From assembly GCF_040760075.1 (NCBI RefSeq), contig NZ_CP142884.1, positions 1,674,001 to 1,738,000 on the forward strand: a stretch of 64,000 nt of DNA, given 5' to 3'. Origin of the DNA: Sphingobacterium sp. R2. Its GTDB lineage: Bacteria; Bacteroidota; Bacteroidia; Sphingobacteriales; Sphingobacteriaceae. Below are positions 29,917 through 38,500 of the stretch, piece after piece; the stretch's first letter is position 1, and every line of letters starts with the position of its first letter. The position numbers were made by a program, and so were the translations under genes. The notes under the pieces were generated by a model, which was not told where the DNA came from, made no database searches, and was given only the letters and a program-made list of their open reading frames with translations.

Positions 29917-30966
29917 ATGAAGATGAAATTAGTAAAATACAGTTTTTATATTCTTTTACTGCTTACCTGTCTAGGTTGCAGTAAAGAAAAGGAAGTAGTA
30001 GTTGAAAAACCTCAGCTACCAAATCCGGTGTCAGCTTTCTCTACAAAACAGGTTGCCAAAGATGATCCTTTTACTTTTGAATTTACAAATCAGTCAACGG
30101 ATTATAGCGAAACGCGCTGGAGTTTTGGCGATGACAGTACCTCGTCAAACGTTTCGCCACAACATACCTTTTTAAATACAGGTAATTTTACAGTCAAACT
30201 TAAAGTCCTCAACAAGAATGGAGATTGGGCGCAACGTGAAGAAGTTATCAAAATTGATGCTGAAAAATTAATTCGTTTCAATGCGACAAAGAATGGAACT
30301 GGTAAGCTGATTTTGGCATACGACAGCGACATTGCAGTACAGGCAGTCACTTGGTCAAAGATGACGGATAAAGATAAGTATGAGCAAGTTTCTGATAAGG
30401 CAAAAGCAGATATTTCTATTGAAGTCGGTAAATTTGAGACCTATCAACTTCGTGTTAAAACTCCGAAAGGTTCGCAGATCGTTGTTACCAAGATGCTGAC
30501 AGATCTGGGAATTGTAAAAGACTGGACAAATATCGACAATACTTTTCGAATCTCTCAGGACAATTCCAGTGGTCCTGATGCTGGCGAAGGTTCGAAAAAA
30601 TTAATCGACAACAACATTACGACGAAACTTTTTATCGGTGGATATCAGTCCGGTATGTATTGGCAGTTTGCATTCTATCAACCCCAAACGATCAATGGTT
30701 ATACCATAACAACCGGAAATGATGCTCCGGAAAGAGATCCGAAAGATTGGGAAATACAGGCATCCGACAATGGAGAAACTTGGGTAACATTAAGCACGGT
30801 CACAGGCTATAGCTTTGGTACTACTTCAGCAGATAGAAGAAAGTCGGTTAATTTCTCTTTTACGAACGCAAAACCTTATAGCTATTATAGGTATGTTTTA
30901 AAAGCGGTATCCTCTGGATCAAATTTCCAAATAAGTGAATTTAGGCTTTTGGAACTACCAAAGTAA
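29917..30966 (+). CDS. PKD-domain lipoprotein with discoidin-like module
   Basis: A 349-residue lipoprotein (lipobox CLGC, Cys21), last gene of the long operon. Residues about 35-115 form a PKD domain (VSAFSTKQ, then ETRWSFGDDSTSSN and SPQHTFLNTGNFTVKLKV). A short beta region follows to about 200, and the C-terminus is a discoidin-like module (GNDAPERDPKDWEIQASDNG, FQISEFRLLEL). PKD domains are common spacers in extracellular glycan-binding proteins. The gap to the previous gene is 36 bp and a strong terminator follows at 31031. Confidence 0.8.
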   Translation: MKMKLVKYSFYILLLLTCLGCSKEKEVVVEKPQLPNPVSAFSTKQVAKDDPFTFEFTNQSTDYSETRWSFGDDSTSSNVSPQHTFLNTGNFTVKLKVLNKNGDWAQREEVIKIDAEKLIRFNATKNGTGKLILAYDSDIAVQAVTWSKMTDKDKYEQVSDKAKADISIEVGKFETYQLRVKTPKGSQIVVTKMLTDLGIVKDWTNIDNTFRISQDNSSGPDAGEGSKKLIDNNITTKLFIGGYQSGMYWQFAFYQPQTINGYTITTGNDAPERDPKDWEIQASDNGETWVTLSTVTGYSFGTTSADRRKSVNFSFTNAKPYSYYRYVLKAVSSGSNFQISEFRLLELPK

Positions 30967-31030
30967 GCACCAAAAATTGACAACAGTTCGTTGAGGTTGT
31001 TAGCGGCAAGAGGCTCATTGGTTTAAAAAT

Positions 31031-31082
31031 TAGCCGTAAGGTATTGGTTTGACAAAGACAATATCTTGCGGCTATTTTATTT
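31031..31082 (+). terminator. terminator of the twin SusCD operon
   Basis: A 15-bp stem (31031-31045 with 31060-31074, two G-U pairs, 14-nt loop) is followed by TTTTATTT. It separates the long operon from the GH92 gene at 31223. Confidence 0.85.
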
Positions 31083-31164
31083 GGAGTGATAGGGGCTGTT
31101 CGCTTTTTTTGTAACCATCTTGTGAAAAACAGCTTGTCAATCCGTTATATTTAAATTTCTTACC

Positions 31165-31188
31165 TATATTTACTAATACGTTTTAGCT
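31165..31188 (+). promoter_or_regulatory. -7 box and LacI-type operator of the third GH92 gene
   Basis: TATATTTA at 31165-31172 resembles a -7 box (TAnnTTTG with the last base changed). It overlaps TACTAATACGTTTTAG at 31171-31186, identical over 16 bases to the operator at 6843. The arrangement of box and operator is the same at both GH92 genes, which argues for shared control by the LacI-type protein. No good -33 box was found here. Confidence 0.6.
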
Positions 31189-31222
31189 TTTTCTTAATAA
31201 CGTTCATCCCAAAAGCATAAAT

Positions 31223-33517
31223 ATGTTTAATATTAAAAAACTTACAGGTAGCATTCTTTTTCTATGCGCTATTCATTCAGCTATAGCGCAGCAGCCCTCA
31301 CCGGTGGATTTTGTGAATCCTCTGATCGGTACCGAATCGAAGTATGAATTGTCTAACGGGAATACCTATCCTGCGATCGCAAGGCCATGGGGTATGAATT
31401 TCTGGACACCACAGACAGGCAAGATGGGAGATGGCTGGGTATATACTTACACTGCAGATAAAATCAAAGGGTTTAAGCAAACCCATCAACCAAGCCCTTG
31501 GAATAATGATTATGGGCAGTTTTCAATCATGCCTGTCACTGGAACTCCGCAATTTGATCAGGACAAACGTGCAAGCTGGTTTTCACATAAAGCCGAAATT
31601 GCAAAACCTTACTATTATAGTGTTTATCTTGCAGATCATGATGTAACAACTGAATTGTCTCCGTCGCAACGAGCGGCAATCTTCCAGTTTACTTTTCCTA
31701 AAACAGATAGTGCTTACGTTATTATCGATGCCTTTGATAAGGGCTCTTATATTAAAGTAATTCCGGAGGAAAATAAGATCATCGGTTATTCAACAAAGAA
31801 TAGCGGCGGCGTTCCGGATAATTTTAAAAATTATTTTGTCATTACCTTTGATAGACCTTTCTCCTACAAAGCTGCTGTTAAAAGCGGCGCGATAAGAACA
31901 GATGAATTGGAAATTCAGGATAATCACGCCGGAGCAGTCGTTGGCTTTCCTTCCTTGAAGAGAGGCGAGAAAGTCATTGCTCGGATCGCTTCCTCTTTTA
32001 TAAGTTTTGAACAGGCAGAAATTAATTTGCAAGAAGTTAAGTCGAAGACATTTCAGCAGGTTGTTGACGAAGGTAAAGCGCAGTGGAATGACGTGCTGGG
32101 ACGTGTACAAGTGGAAGACCAAAATATTGACAGACTGCGTACATTTTATTCTTGTCTGTACCGATCAACACTTTTCCCTAGAGATTTTTCGGAGATTGAC
32201 GCAAGAGGTAACCGTATTCACTATAGCCCCTACAATGGTCAGGTGTTACCTGGAGAAATGTTTACAGATACAGGTTTTTGGGACACATTCCGCAGTTTAT
32301 TTCCACTATTGAATTTATTGTACCCTTCTATGAACGATCGTATGCAAGAAGGCTTGGTAAATGCTTATAAAGAGAGCGGTTATCTTCCTGAGTGGGCTTC
32401 TCCAGGACACCGCGCATCGATGATTGGAAACAATTCTGCATCTATTGTTGCGGATGCGTTAATTACTGGTCGGAAGGGATATGATAAAGAATTATTATGG
32501 GAAGCATTGAAACATGGTGCCAATAATGCCTATCCTAAACATACCTCTACTGGCCGTTTTGGTTACGAATACTATAACAAATTAGGCTATATCCCCGCCG
32601 ACGTAAAGGTCGACCAAAATGTAGCGCGCTCACTGGAGTATGCCTATAACGACTGGTGTATCTATGAGTTTGGTAAAGCGCTGGGTAGACCCAAGGCGGA
32701 GACAGCGATTTATGCCAAACGGGCAATGAACTATAAAAATCTGTTTGATCCAAGTACTAAACTGATGCGCGGAAAAAACGCCGACGGTTCATTCGTTCCC
32801 AATTTTGACCCGAGTGCTTGGTCGAGAGAATATACCGAAGGAAATGCTTGGCATTGGAGTTTTTGCGTATTCCACGATCCTCAGGGTTTAATTGATTTAA
32901 TGGGTGGTAATAAGTCGTTTGTATCCATGTTGGATACTGTATTTGTTATTCCGAGTTATGAGGGGATGAAGAGTCGTGGTATGATACACGAAATGCGTGA
33001 GATGCAGGTGATGAATATGGGACAGTATGCGCATGGTAATCAACCAATTCAACATATGCCCTACCTTTATAACTATGCTGCAGAGCCATGGAAAGCACAA
33101 TATTGGGTACGTAAAATAATGGATAAACTGTATTTGCCCACACCGGATGGCTATTGTGGGGATGAAGACAATGGGCAGACCTCGGCGTGGTATGTTTTTT
33201 CTTCATTGGGATTTTATCCCGTTTCACCCGGATCAGGAGAATATGTGATCGGTTCTCCGCAATTTGATAAGGTGACCCTAAGTCTTGAGAACGGTAAAAA
33301 AGTGCTGATTGAAGCGAACCAAAAGGGGGGGGATCAGGTCTATGTAGACCAACTTTCCTGGAATGGAAAACCTTATGGCAGGAATTATATCCGTTATAAA
33401 GACTTACTGCAGGGCGCCAACCTTCAGTTCAAAATGAGCGATGCCCCAAATAAAAATAGAGGTACAAAAAAAGCGGATGCTCCGTATTCCTTTAGTCGTG
33501 AAAAGATAGATAAGTGA
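31223..33517 (+). CDS. GH92 alpha-mannosidase, copy 3
   Basis: A 764-residue exported GH92 exo-alpha-mannosidase with a signal peptide ending near AIAQ. It begins VDFVNPLIGTESKYELSNGN and carries FWDTFRSLFPLLNLLYPSMN, YTEGNAWHWSF (probable acid Glu539), HGNQPIQHMPYLY and GYCGDEDNGQTSAWYVF (probable base among Asp647-Asp649). It is very close to copy 1 at 6886 in sequence order and motifs, so the two come from a duplication within this lineage. It is transcribed alone from a promoter with the same operator. It should act in the periplasm on oligosaccharides brought in by the SusCD systems. Confidence 0.95.
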   Translation: MFNIKKLTGSILFLCAIHSAIAQQPSPVDFVNPLIGTESKYELSNGNTYPAIARPWGMNFWTPQTGKMGDGWVYTYTADKIKGFKQTHQPSPWNNDYGQFSIMPVTGTPQFDQDKRASWFSHKAEIAKPYYYSVYLADHDVTTELSPSQRAAIFQFTFPKTDSAYVIIDAFDKGSYIKVIPEENKIIGYSTKNSGGVPDNFKNYFVITFDRPFSYKAAVKSGAIRTDELEIQDNHAGAVVGFPSLKRGEKVIARIASSFISFEQAEINLQEVKSKTFQQVVDEGKAQWNDVLGRVQVEDQNIDRLRTFYSCLYRSTLFPRDFSEIDARGNRIHYSPYNGQVLPGEMFTDTGFWDTFRSLFPLLNLLYPSMNDRMQEGLVNAYKESGYLPEWASPGHRASMIGNNSASIVADALITGRKGYDKELLWEALKHGANNAYPKHTSTGRFGYEYYNKLGYIPADVKVDQNVARSLEYAYNDWCIYEFGKALGRPKAETAIYAKRAMNYKNLFDPSTKLMRGKNADGSFVPNFDPSAWSREYTEGNAWHWSFCVFHDPQGLIDLMGGNKSFVSMLDTVFVIPSYEGMKSRGMIHEMREMQVMNMGQYAHGNQPIQHMPYLYNYAAEPWKAQYWVRKIMDKLYLPTPDGYCGDEDNGQTSAWYVFSSLGFYPVSPGSGEYVIGSPQFDKVTLSLENGKKVLIEANQKGGDQVYVDQLSWNGKPYGRNYIRYKDLLQGANLQFKMSDAPNKNRGTKKADAPYSFSREKIDK

Positions 33518-33625
33518 TAAAATTGCTACAGCAATAAGTTCGCTAATCCTTAATCTATACGAAAATTTAGCACTGCATTGAACGTTAAAAGTTCTTAACA
33601 ATCGATGAAAATTGAGTTGTATTTG

Positions 33626-33667
33626 AAAACCATGATAGTTAATTTTGAGGCTGTCATGGTTTTTTTA
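33626..33667 (+). terminator. terminator after the third GH92 gene
   Basis: A 13-bp stem (33626-33638 with 33651-33663, one G-U pair, 12-nt loop) runs into a tract of T's. It lies 109 bp after the GH92 stop; the stretch between shows nothing else. Confidence 0.85.
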
Positions 33668-33700
33668 CATGAATACAATAATCTTGGGTATTTAAAATCA

Positions 33701-33708
33701 TATCTTTG
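33701..33708 (+). promoter_or_regulatory. -7 promoter box of the small membrane protein gene
   Basis: TATCTTTG is an exact match to the Bacteroidota -7 consensus TAnnTTTG, 17 bp before the ATG at 33726. A TTG at 33684 is closer than the usual -33 distance, so the upstream box is unsure. Confidence 0.55.
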
Positions 33709-33725
33709 TCGTTCTTAATTACAAT

Positions 33726-34088
33726 ATGTTAGGTAAAATATTTCATTTGTTAATACTCTTTGCATACCTTAATTTGTTGACGTATGATTCTTTCTCGTCG
33801 GCAACGGGACAGGTTGTGCATGCGGGCGAGACTATTGTGGAGTATTTTTTAGATGATGTATTGGATTTGGATCCTATTCAATCTTCCCATGAGGAAAAAG
33901 TGCTGTTACAGGATGACTATCGCATATTTGCGGTAAATAGTCAAGTGTTACCAATATTCATTTTTGTTTTCGGTATTGTTTTCACCGCTTTATGCTTCGC
34001 AAAGGATGACGAACATCCTTTTTACCGTTCTAAAACCATCTGTCGTCCGGGGTACTATCGGTTCCTATACCGGTTTCGGCCGTTCTAA
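33726..34088 (+). CDS. unknown small membrane protein
   Basis: I do not recognise this 120-residue protein. It has a hydrophobic N-terminus (KIFHLLILFAYLNLL, signal anchor or signal peptide), an acidic middle (EYFLDDVLDLDPI, about 40-55), and a transmembrane segment VLPIFIFVFGIVFTALCFA near 75-93, then a basic tail KTICRPGYYRFLYRFRPF. A -7 box directly upstream, an intact frame and a terminator isolating it from the GH92 gene support a real gene. It is transcribed apart from its neighbours. It could be a small accessory to the efflux operon 295 bp downstream, but nothing shows that. Confidence 0.6.
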   Translation: MLGKIFHLLILFAYLNLLTYDSFSSATGQVVHAGETIVEYFLDDVLDLDPIQSSHEEKVLLQDDYRIFAVNSQVLPIFIFVFGIVFTALCFAKDDEHPFYRSKTICRPGYYRFLYRFRPF

Positions 34089-34382
34089 CTATTCTCTATT
34101 TATCTTTTCATTCAAAGCTACATTTCATTAAAGTTGAAAAGTATGACAGTTTTTGTGCGTCATACGACCGTGGCTATAGCGTACACTTCAAACTTGATGA
34201 AGTTATCGTAGTTCATTTGTTTACAAGATCCCTTCAGTCATTGAAATTTAATGGCTAGCAAAAGAATTTTACATTTTACATTTTATTATCGTTGATGAAA
34301 TACCCATGTTCGGTAAACGCCTACATGGATGAAAATTAATTGGGTATTCCATAGTGACCACTAAAAAGAAGATTATTTCCCT
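34089..34382. other. intergenic stretch before the efflux operon
   Basis: No gene is visible. It contains a 7-bp hairpin without a T tail (34141-34147 with 34159-34165) and two alternative stems close to the adaptor gene: CCATGT/ACATGG (34304-34309 with 34323-34328) and AATACCCA/TGGGTATT (34299-34306 with 34341-34348). They share bases and cannot form together. No clear -7 box was found. Confidence 0.4.
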
Positions 34383-35489
34383 ATGAACAAATTACGGATA
34401 CTGTGCCTTTTACTTGGCGCGGTTGGGATGTTGGCATCATGCCGCTCCTCTAATGCTAACGCTGATCAGAAAGAAGAACTCAAAAATATACCCGTTGCAT
34501 CTTTGATGGTGATGGACACCACTGTTTATCAGGAGTATATTGCAGATGTTCAAGCCTTAAAAAACGTCGAGATTCGCTCAAAACTGAATGGTTTTTTGGA
34601 TAAAATCTATGTCGATGAAGGCGTCTGGGTAAAGAAAGGACAGCTATTATTTAAATATAATAATGAGGAATACCGATCAGAGTTAGCCAAAGCCAAAGCA
34701 CAGTATGATAATGCTATTGCCGAATCTCAAAAGATAAAACTGGAGATGGAACGAACTCAAAAATTGGTTGACAAGAATATTGTGAGCCCTTCGGAGTATA
34801 ATTTATTAAAGATTCAGCTAAAAGCATCCAATTCTAAAATAGAGGAAGCTCGTGCGTTGGTTAATCAGGCGCAGACAAGATTGGATTATACGGTTATACG
34901 GGCTCCATTCGACGGTCGTATAGACCGTATCTTACTGCGTGAGGGCTCTCTTTTGACCGAAGGAAGTTTGATTACAACCATCTCTGACCTCAGCAAAGTG
35001 AATGTTTATTTTGATATTTCTGAACGGGAGTATCTAGCACTTATGCGCGATAAGCTGAATGGCAAAGAAACGCAAAAGTCGGTGAAATTAATTTTAGCCA
35101 ATGGCGAGCTTTATCCACATGAAGGAATTGCGCATCTTGTTGAAAGTGAGTTTGAAGCCAATACAGGATCGATTGCGCTTCGGGTCCAATTCCCAAATGC
35201 CGAACATATCCTAAAACACGGTGCAACTGGTAAGATCGCGGTGCCTATGGAGACAGGGGAGCACACTTTTGTACATCAAAAATCAGTATTTGAGATTCAG
35301 GATAAAACCTATGTGTACACACTACAGGCAGATAGTACCGTTAAAATGACACCTTTTAGTGCTGGTCCGCGTGTAGGACATTATTATATTGTGGACGGAG
35401 GTTTGGATTCCAACGCCAAAGTTGTTTATGAAGGAGTGCAAGGACTGCGGAGTGGAATGAAAATTAATCCAAAAATGAGGAAATTGTAG
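34383..35489 (+). CDS. RND efflux periplasmic adaptor (membrane fusion protein)
   Basis: A 368-residue MexA/AcrA-type adaptor anchored as a lipoprotein (lipobox LASC, Cys20). It links the inner-membrane RND pump to the outer-membrane channel. The barrel-sandwich hybrid halves are visible as VEIRSKLNGFLDKIYVDEG (about 57-80) and VIRAPFDGRIDRILLREG (about 170-190), flanking an alpha-helical hairpin (about 95-165) rich in Lys, Glu and Ala. The beta-barrel domain follows. It is 13 bp upstream of the pump gene and completes a tripartite drug or solvent efflux system together with it. Substrate unknown. Confidence 0.93.
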   Translation: MNKLRILCLLLGAVGMLASCRSSNANADQKEELKNIPVASLMVMDTTVYQEYIADVQALKNVEIRSKLNGFLDKIYVDEGVWVKKGQLLFKYNNEEYRSELAKAKAQYDNAIAESQKIKLEMERTQKLVDKNIVSPSEYNLLKIQLKASNSKIEEARALVNQAQTRLDYTVIRAPFDGRIDRILLREGSLLTEGSLITTISDLSKVNVYFDISEREYLALMRDKLNGKETQKSVKLILANGELYPHEGIAHLVESEFEANTGSIALRVQFPNAEHILKHGATGKIAVPMETGEHTFVHQKSVFEIQDKTYVYTLQADSTVKMTPFSAGPRVGHYYIVDGGLDSNAKVVYEGVQGLRSGMKINPKMRKL

Positions 35490-35502
35490 CGGAGGATAGA
35501 TT

Positions 35503-38500
35503 ATGTTTGAAACATTTATAAAACGGCCCATACTGTCGTTGGTTATTTCGGTGTTTATTACACTTTTGGGTCTGTTGGCCTTATTTACATTGCCCATTAC
35601 ACAATTTCCGGATATTGTCCCACCTTCAGTAGTCGTCAATGCCAATTACACAGGAGCTAATGCTGAAGTAAGTACAAATGCAGTTGCTATTCCTTTAGAA
35701 AAAGCAATTAACGGTGTTGCAGGGATGACTTACATGAACTCGGTGTCTACCAATAACGGAAGCACAGTGATTCAGATCTTCTTCGAAGTCGGCACGGATC
35801 CAGATATCGCTGCCGTAAACGTACAAAATCGCGTTACAACCGTATTGGATGAACTACCCGAGGAAGTAATTAAAGCAGGCGTTACGACAGAGAAAGAGGT
35901 CAATTCGATGTTGATGTATCTCAATGTTTTTACAGACGATGAAACGGCAGATGAAAGATTCATTTACAACTTCGCAGACATTAATATTCTAAAGGAACTG
36001 AAACGTATTGAGGGGGTTGGACTTGCTCAGATTATGGGGATGCGCGACTATGCGATGCGTGTTTGGGTTAAGCCTGACCGTATGGCAGCTTATAATATTT
36101 CTGCTGAGGATGTGGTTGCTGCATTGCGGAAGCAGAATATCGAGGCGGCGCCAGGTCAAACAGGTATCAGCTCGGATAAAATGCGTAACATGCAACAATA
36201 TGTTTTGCGTTATCCGGGTAAATTCACTGAAATTGATGAATATGCTAACGTTCCTATTCGCGCCACGGCCAATGGCTCCATTATTCGTATTAAAGACGTT
36301 GCCGATGTTGAATTTGGCTCATTAGATTACGAAATGGTATCCAAGACCGATGGTCGGCCCTCGGCTTCCATCATGTTAAAGCAATTGCCTGGATCAAACG
36401 CACAGGAGGTTATTCAGCGTGTGAAGGATCGGATGGCAGAGCTGAAACAGACCCAGTTCCCGACGGGCATGACCTATACGATGGGATATGATGTGTCGCG
36501 GTTTTTGGATGCCTCAATATCCTCTGTTATCAAAACCTTATTAGAGGCATTCCTTTTGGTTTTTATTGTGGTATTTATCTTTTTGCAAGATTTTAGAGCC
36601 ACAATTATCCCTATTTTGGCAGTGCCCGTGTGTCTGATTGGCGCATTGTTTTGTATGCAAATGCTCGGTTTCTCAATCAATTTGTTGACCTTATTTGCAT
36701 TGGTATTGGCGATTGGAATTGTGGTAGATAATGGTATTGTTGTCGTGGAAGCTGTGTATGCTAAAATGGAAGAGGAACACCTCCAACCCATGGAGGCGAC
36801 ATTGGAAGCCATGAAAGAGGTTGGTGGTGCCGTTGTGGCCATCACCTTGGTTATGTCGGCTGTTTTTGTTCCAGTAGCCTTTCTTTCAGGACCAGTCGGA
36901 ATTTTCTATCGTCAATTTTCGCTGACACTCGCCGCCGCTATTGTTATTTCGGGAATCAACGCTTTAACATTGACGCCCGCTTTGTGTGCACTTTTCCTAA
37001 AATCTCCACATGACCGTAAGCCATCGAATAACTGGTTGGACCGTTTCTTTAAAAAATTCAACCACATCTATGATAAAACTGCTTTTGGCTATAAAGGTAT
37101 TTTGGTAAAAACGAGTGCACGACGCGGACTAACACTGCTTTTGTTGGGAGGATTTTTTGTCGCAACTTGGGGCAGTAGTGCCATCTTACCCGCTGGTTTT
37201 ATTCCGACAGAAGATCAAGGGATGATCTATGTTGCGGTAACGACACCGCCGGGTGCAACTGTAGACCGCACAGAACGCGTTTTGGATAAAATTGACTCCG
37301 TATCACGAAAGCTCGATGTTGTTGAAACTGTTTCGACCTTGTCCGGATATAGTATAGTTACCGAAGTATCGGGAGCTTCCTATGGAATGGGAATGATCAA
37401 CCTTAAGCCTTGGAAAGAACGGGACCAGACCGTAGATGATGTCATTAAGGAGCTACGCGCTAAAACCAAGGATTTTGCTGATGCACAGATTGATTTCTTT
37501 CCGCCGCCAACGGTACCGGGATTTGGTAATTCGTCGGGTTTTGAGTTACGACTTTTGGATCGAAGCGGTAATGAGGATCTCAATAAAACGGCGGAGGTAC
37601 TGCAGAAGTTTATGGATGATATGGAAAAAAGCGAGGTCCTTCAGGATATCAGCTCCAGCTTTGATGTGAACTTCCCGCAATATATGCTGAAGGTTGACTA
37701 CGATATGGCTGCAAAAAAGGGGATATCAGTAGAAAATGCCATGAATACGCTACAGACCCTAATGGGAAGTTTGTATGCAACCAACTTTATCCGCTATGGA
37801 CAAATGTATAAAGTGATGGTTCAGGCTGGCCCCGAATATCGCCAACGCCCAGAAGATGTTCTGCGCCTATATGTAAAGAATGAGACAGGTGAGATGGTAC
37901 CTTACAATGCCTTTATTTCCATGGAAAGAATTTATGGACCTGAACAAATCACGCGTTACAACATGTTTAGTTCAGCCATGATCACAGGGCAGTCTTCAGC
38001 AGGTTTCAGCTCGGGTCAAGCCATTGAAGAAGTGGAGAAAATTGCTTCTTCTTTGCCGCAAGGCTATAGCATCGAATGGTCCGGTATGACCCGTGAGCAA
38101 AAGATCTCTGGAAACCAGGCTTTGTATATTTTTGCCCTATGTCTTCTATTTGTCTACCTGTTGTTATGTGCGCAGTATGAAAGCTTTCTGTTGCCTTTAC
38201 CGGTTCTCCTCTGTCTTCCGGCAGGGATCTTTGGTGCATTTATTTTCTTGAAAGTCTTCGGACTGGAAAACAATATCTATGCGCAGGTAGCATTGGTGAT
38301 GCTGATTGGTTTGTTGGGTAAGAACGCCATCTTGATTGTGGAATATGCCAATTTAAAATATAAGCAGGGAATGGATATCGTGACAGCTTCAATTGAAGGA
38401 GCGGTTGCCCGTTTGCGTCCCATATTAATGACTTCCTTTGCATTTATAGCAGGTTTGATTCCTTTAATGATGGCCAGTGGAGCCGGAGCATTGGGCAATC

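Noticed and set aside
8707..33079. Near-identical nucleotide stretch shared by two GH92 genes (8707-8770 and 33017-33079)
   Set aside because: It codes for the same conserved HGNQPIQH region of two paralogues; protein conservation explains it without a mobile or recombinational repeat.
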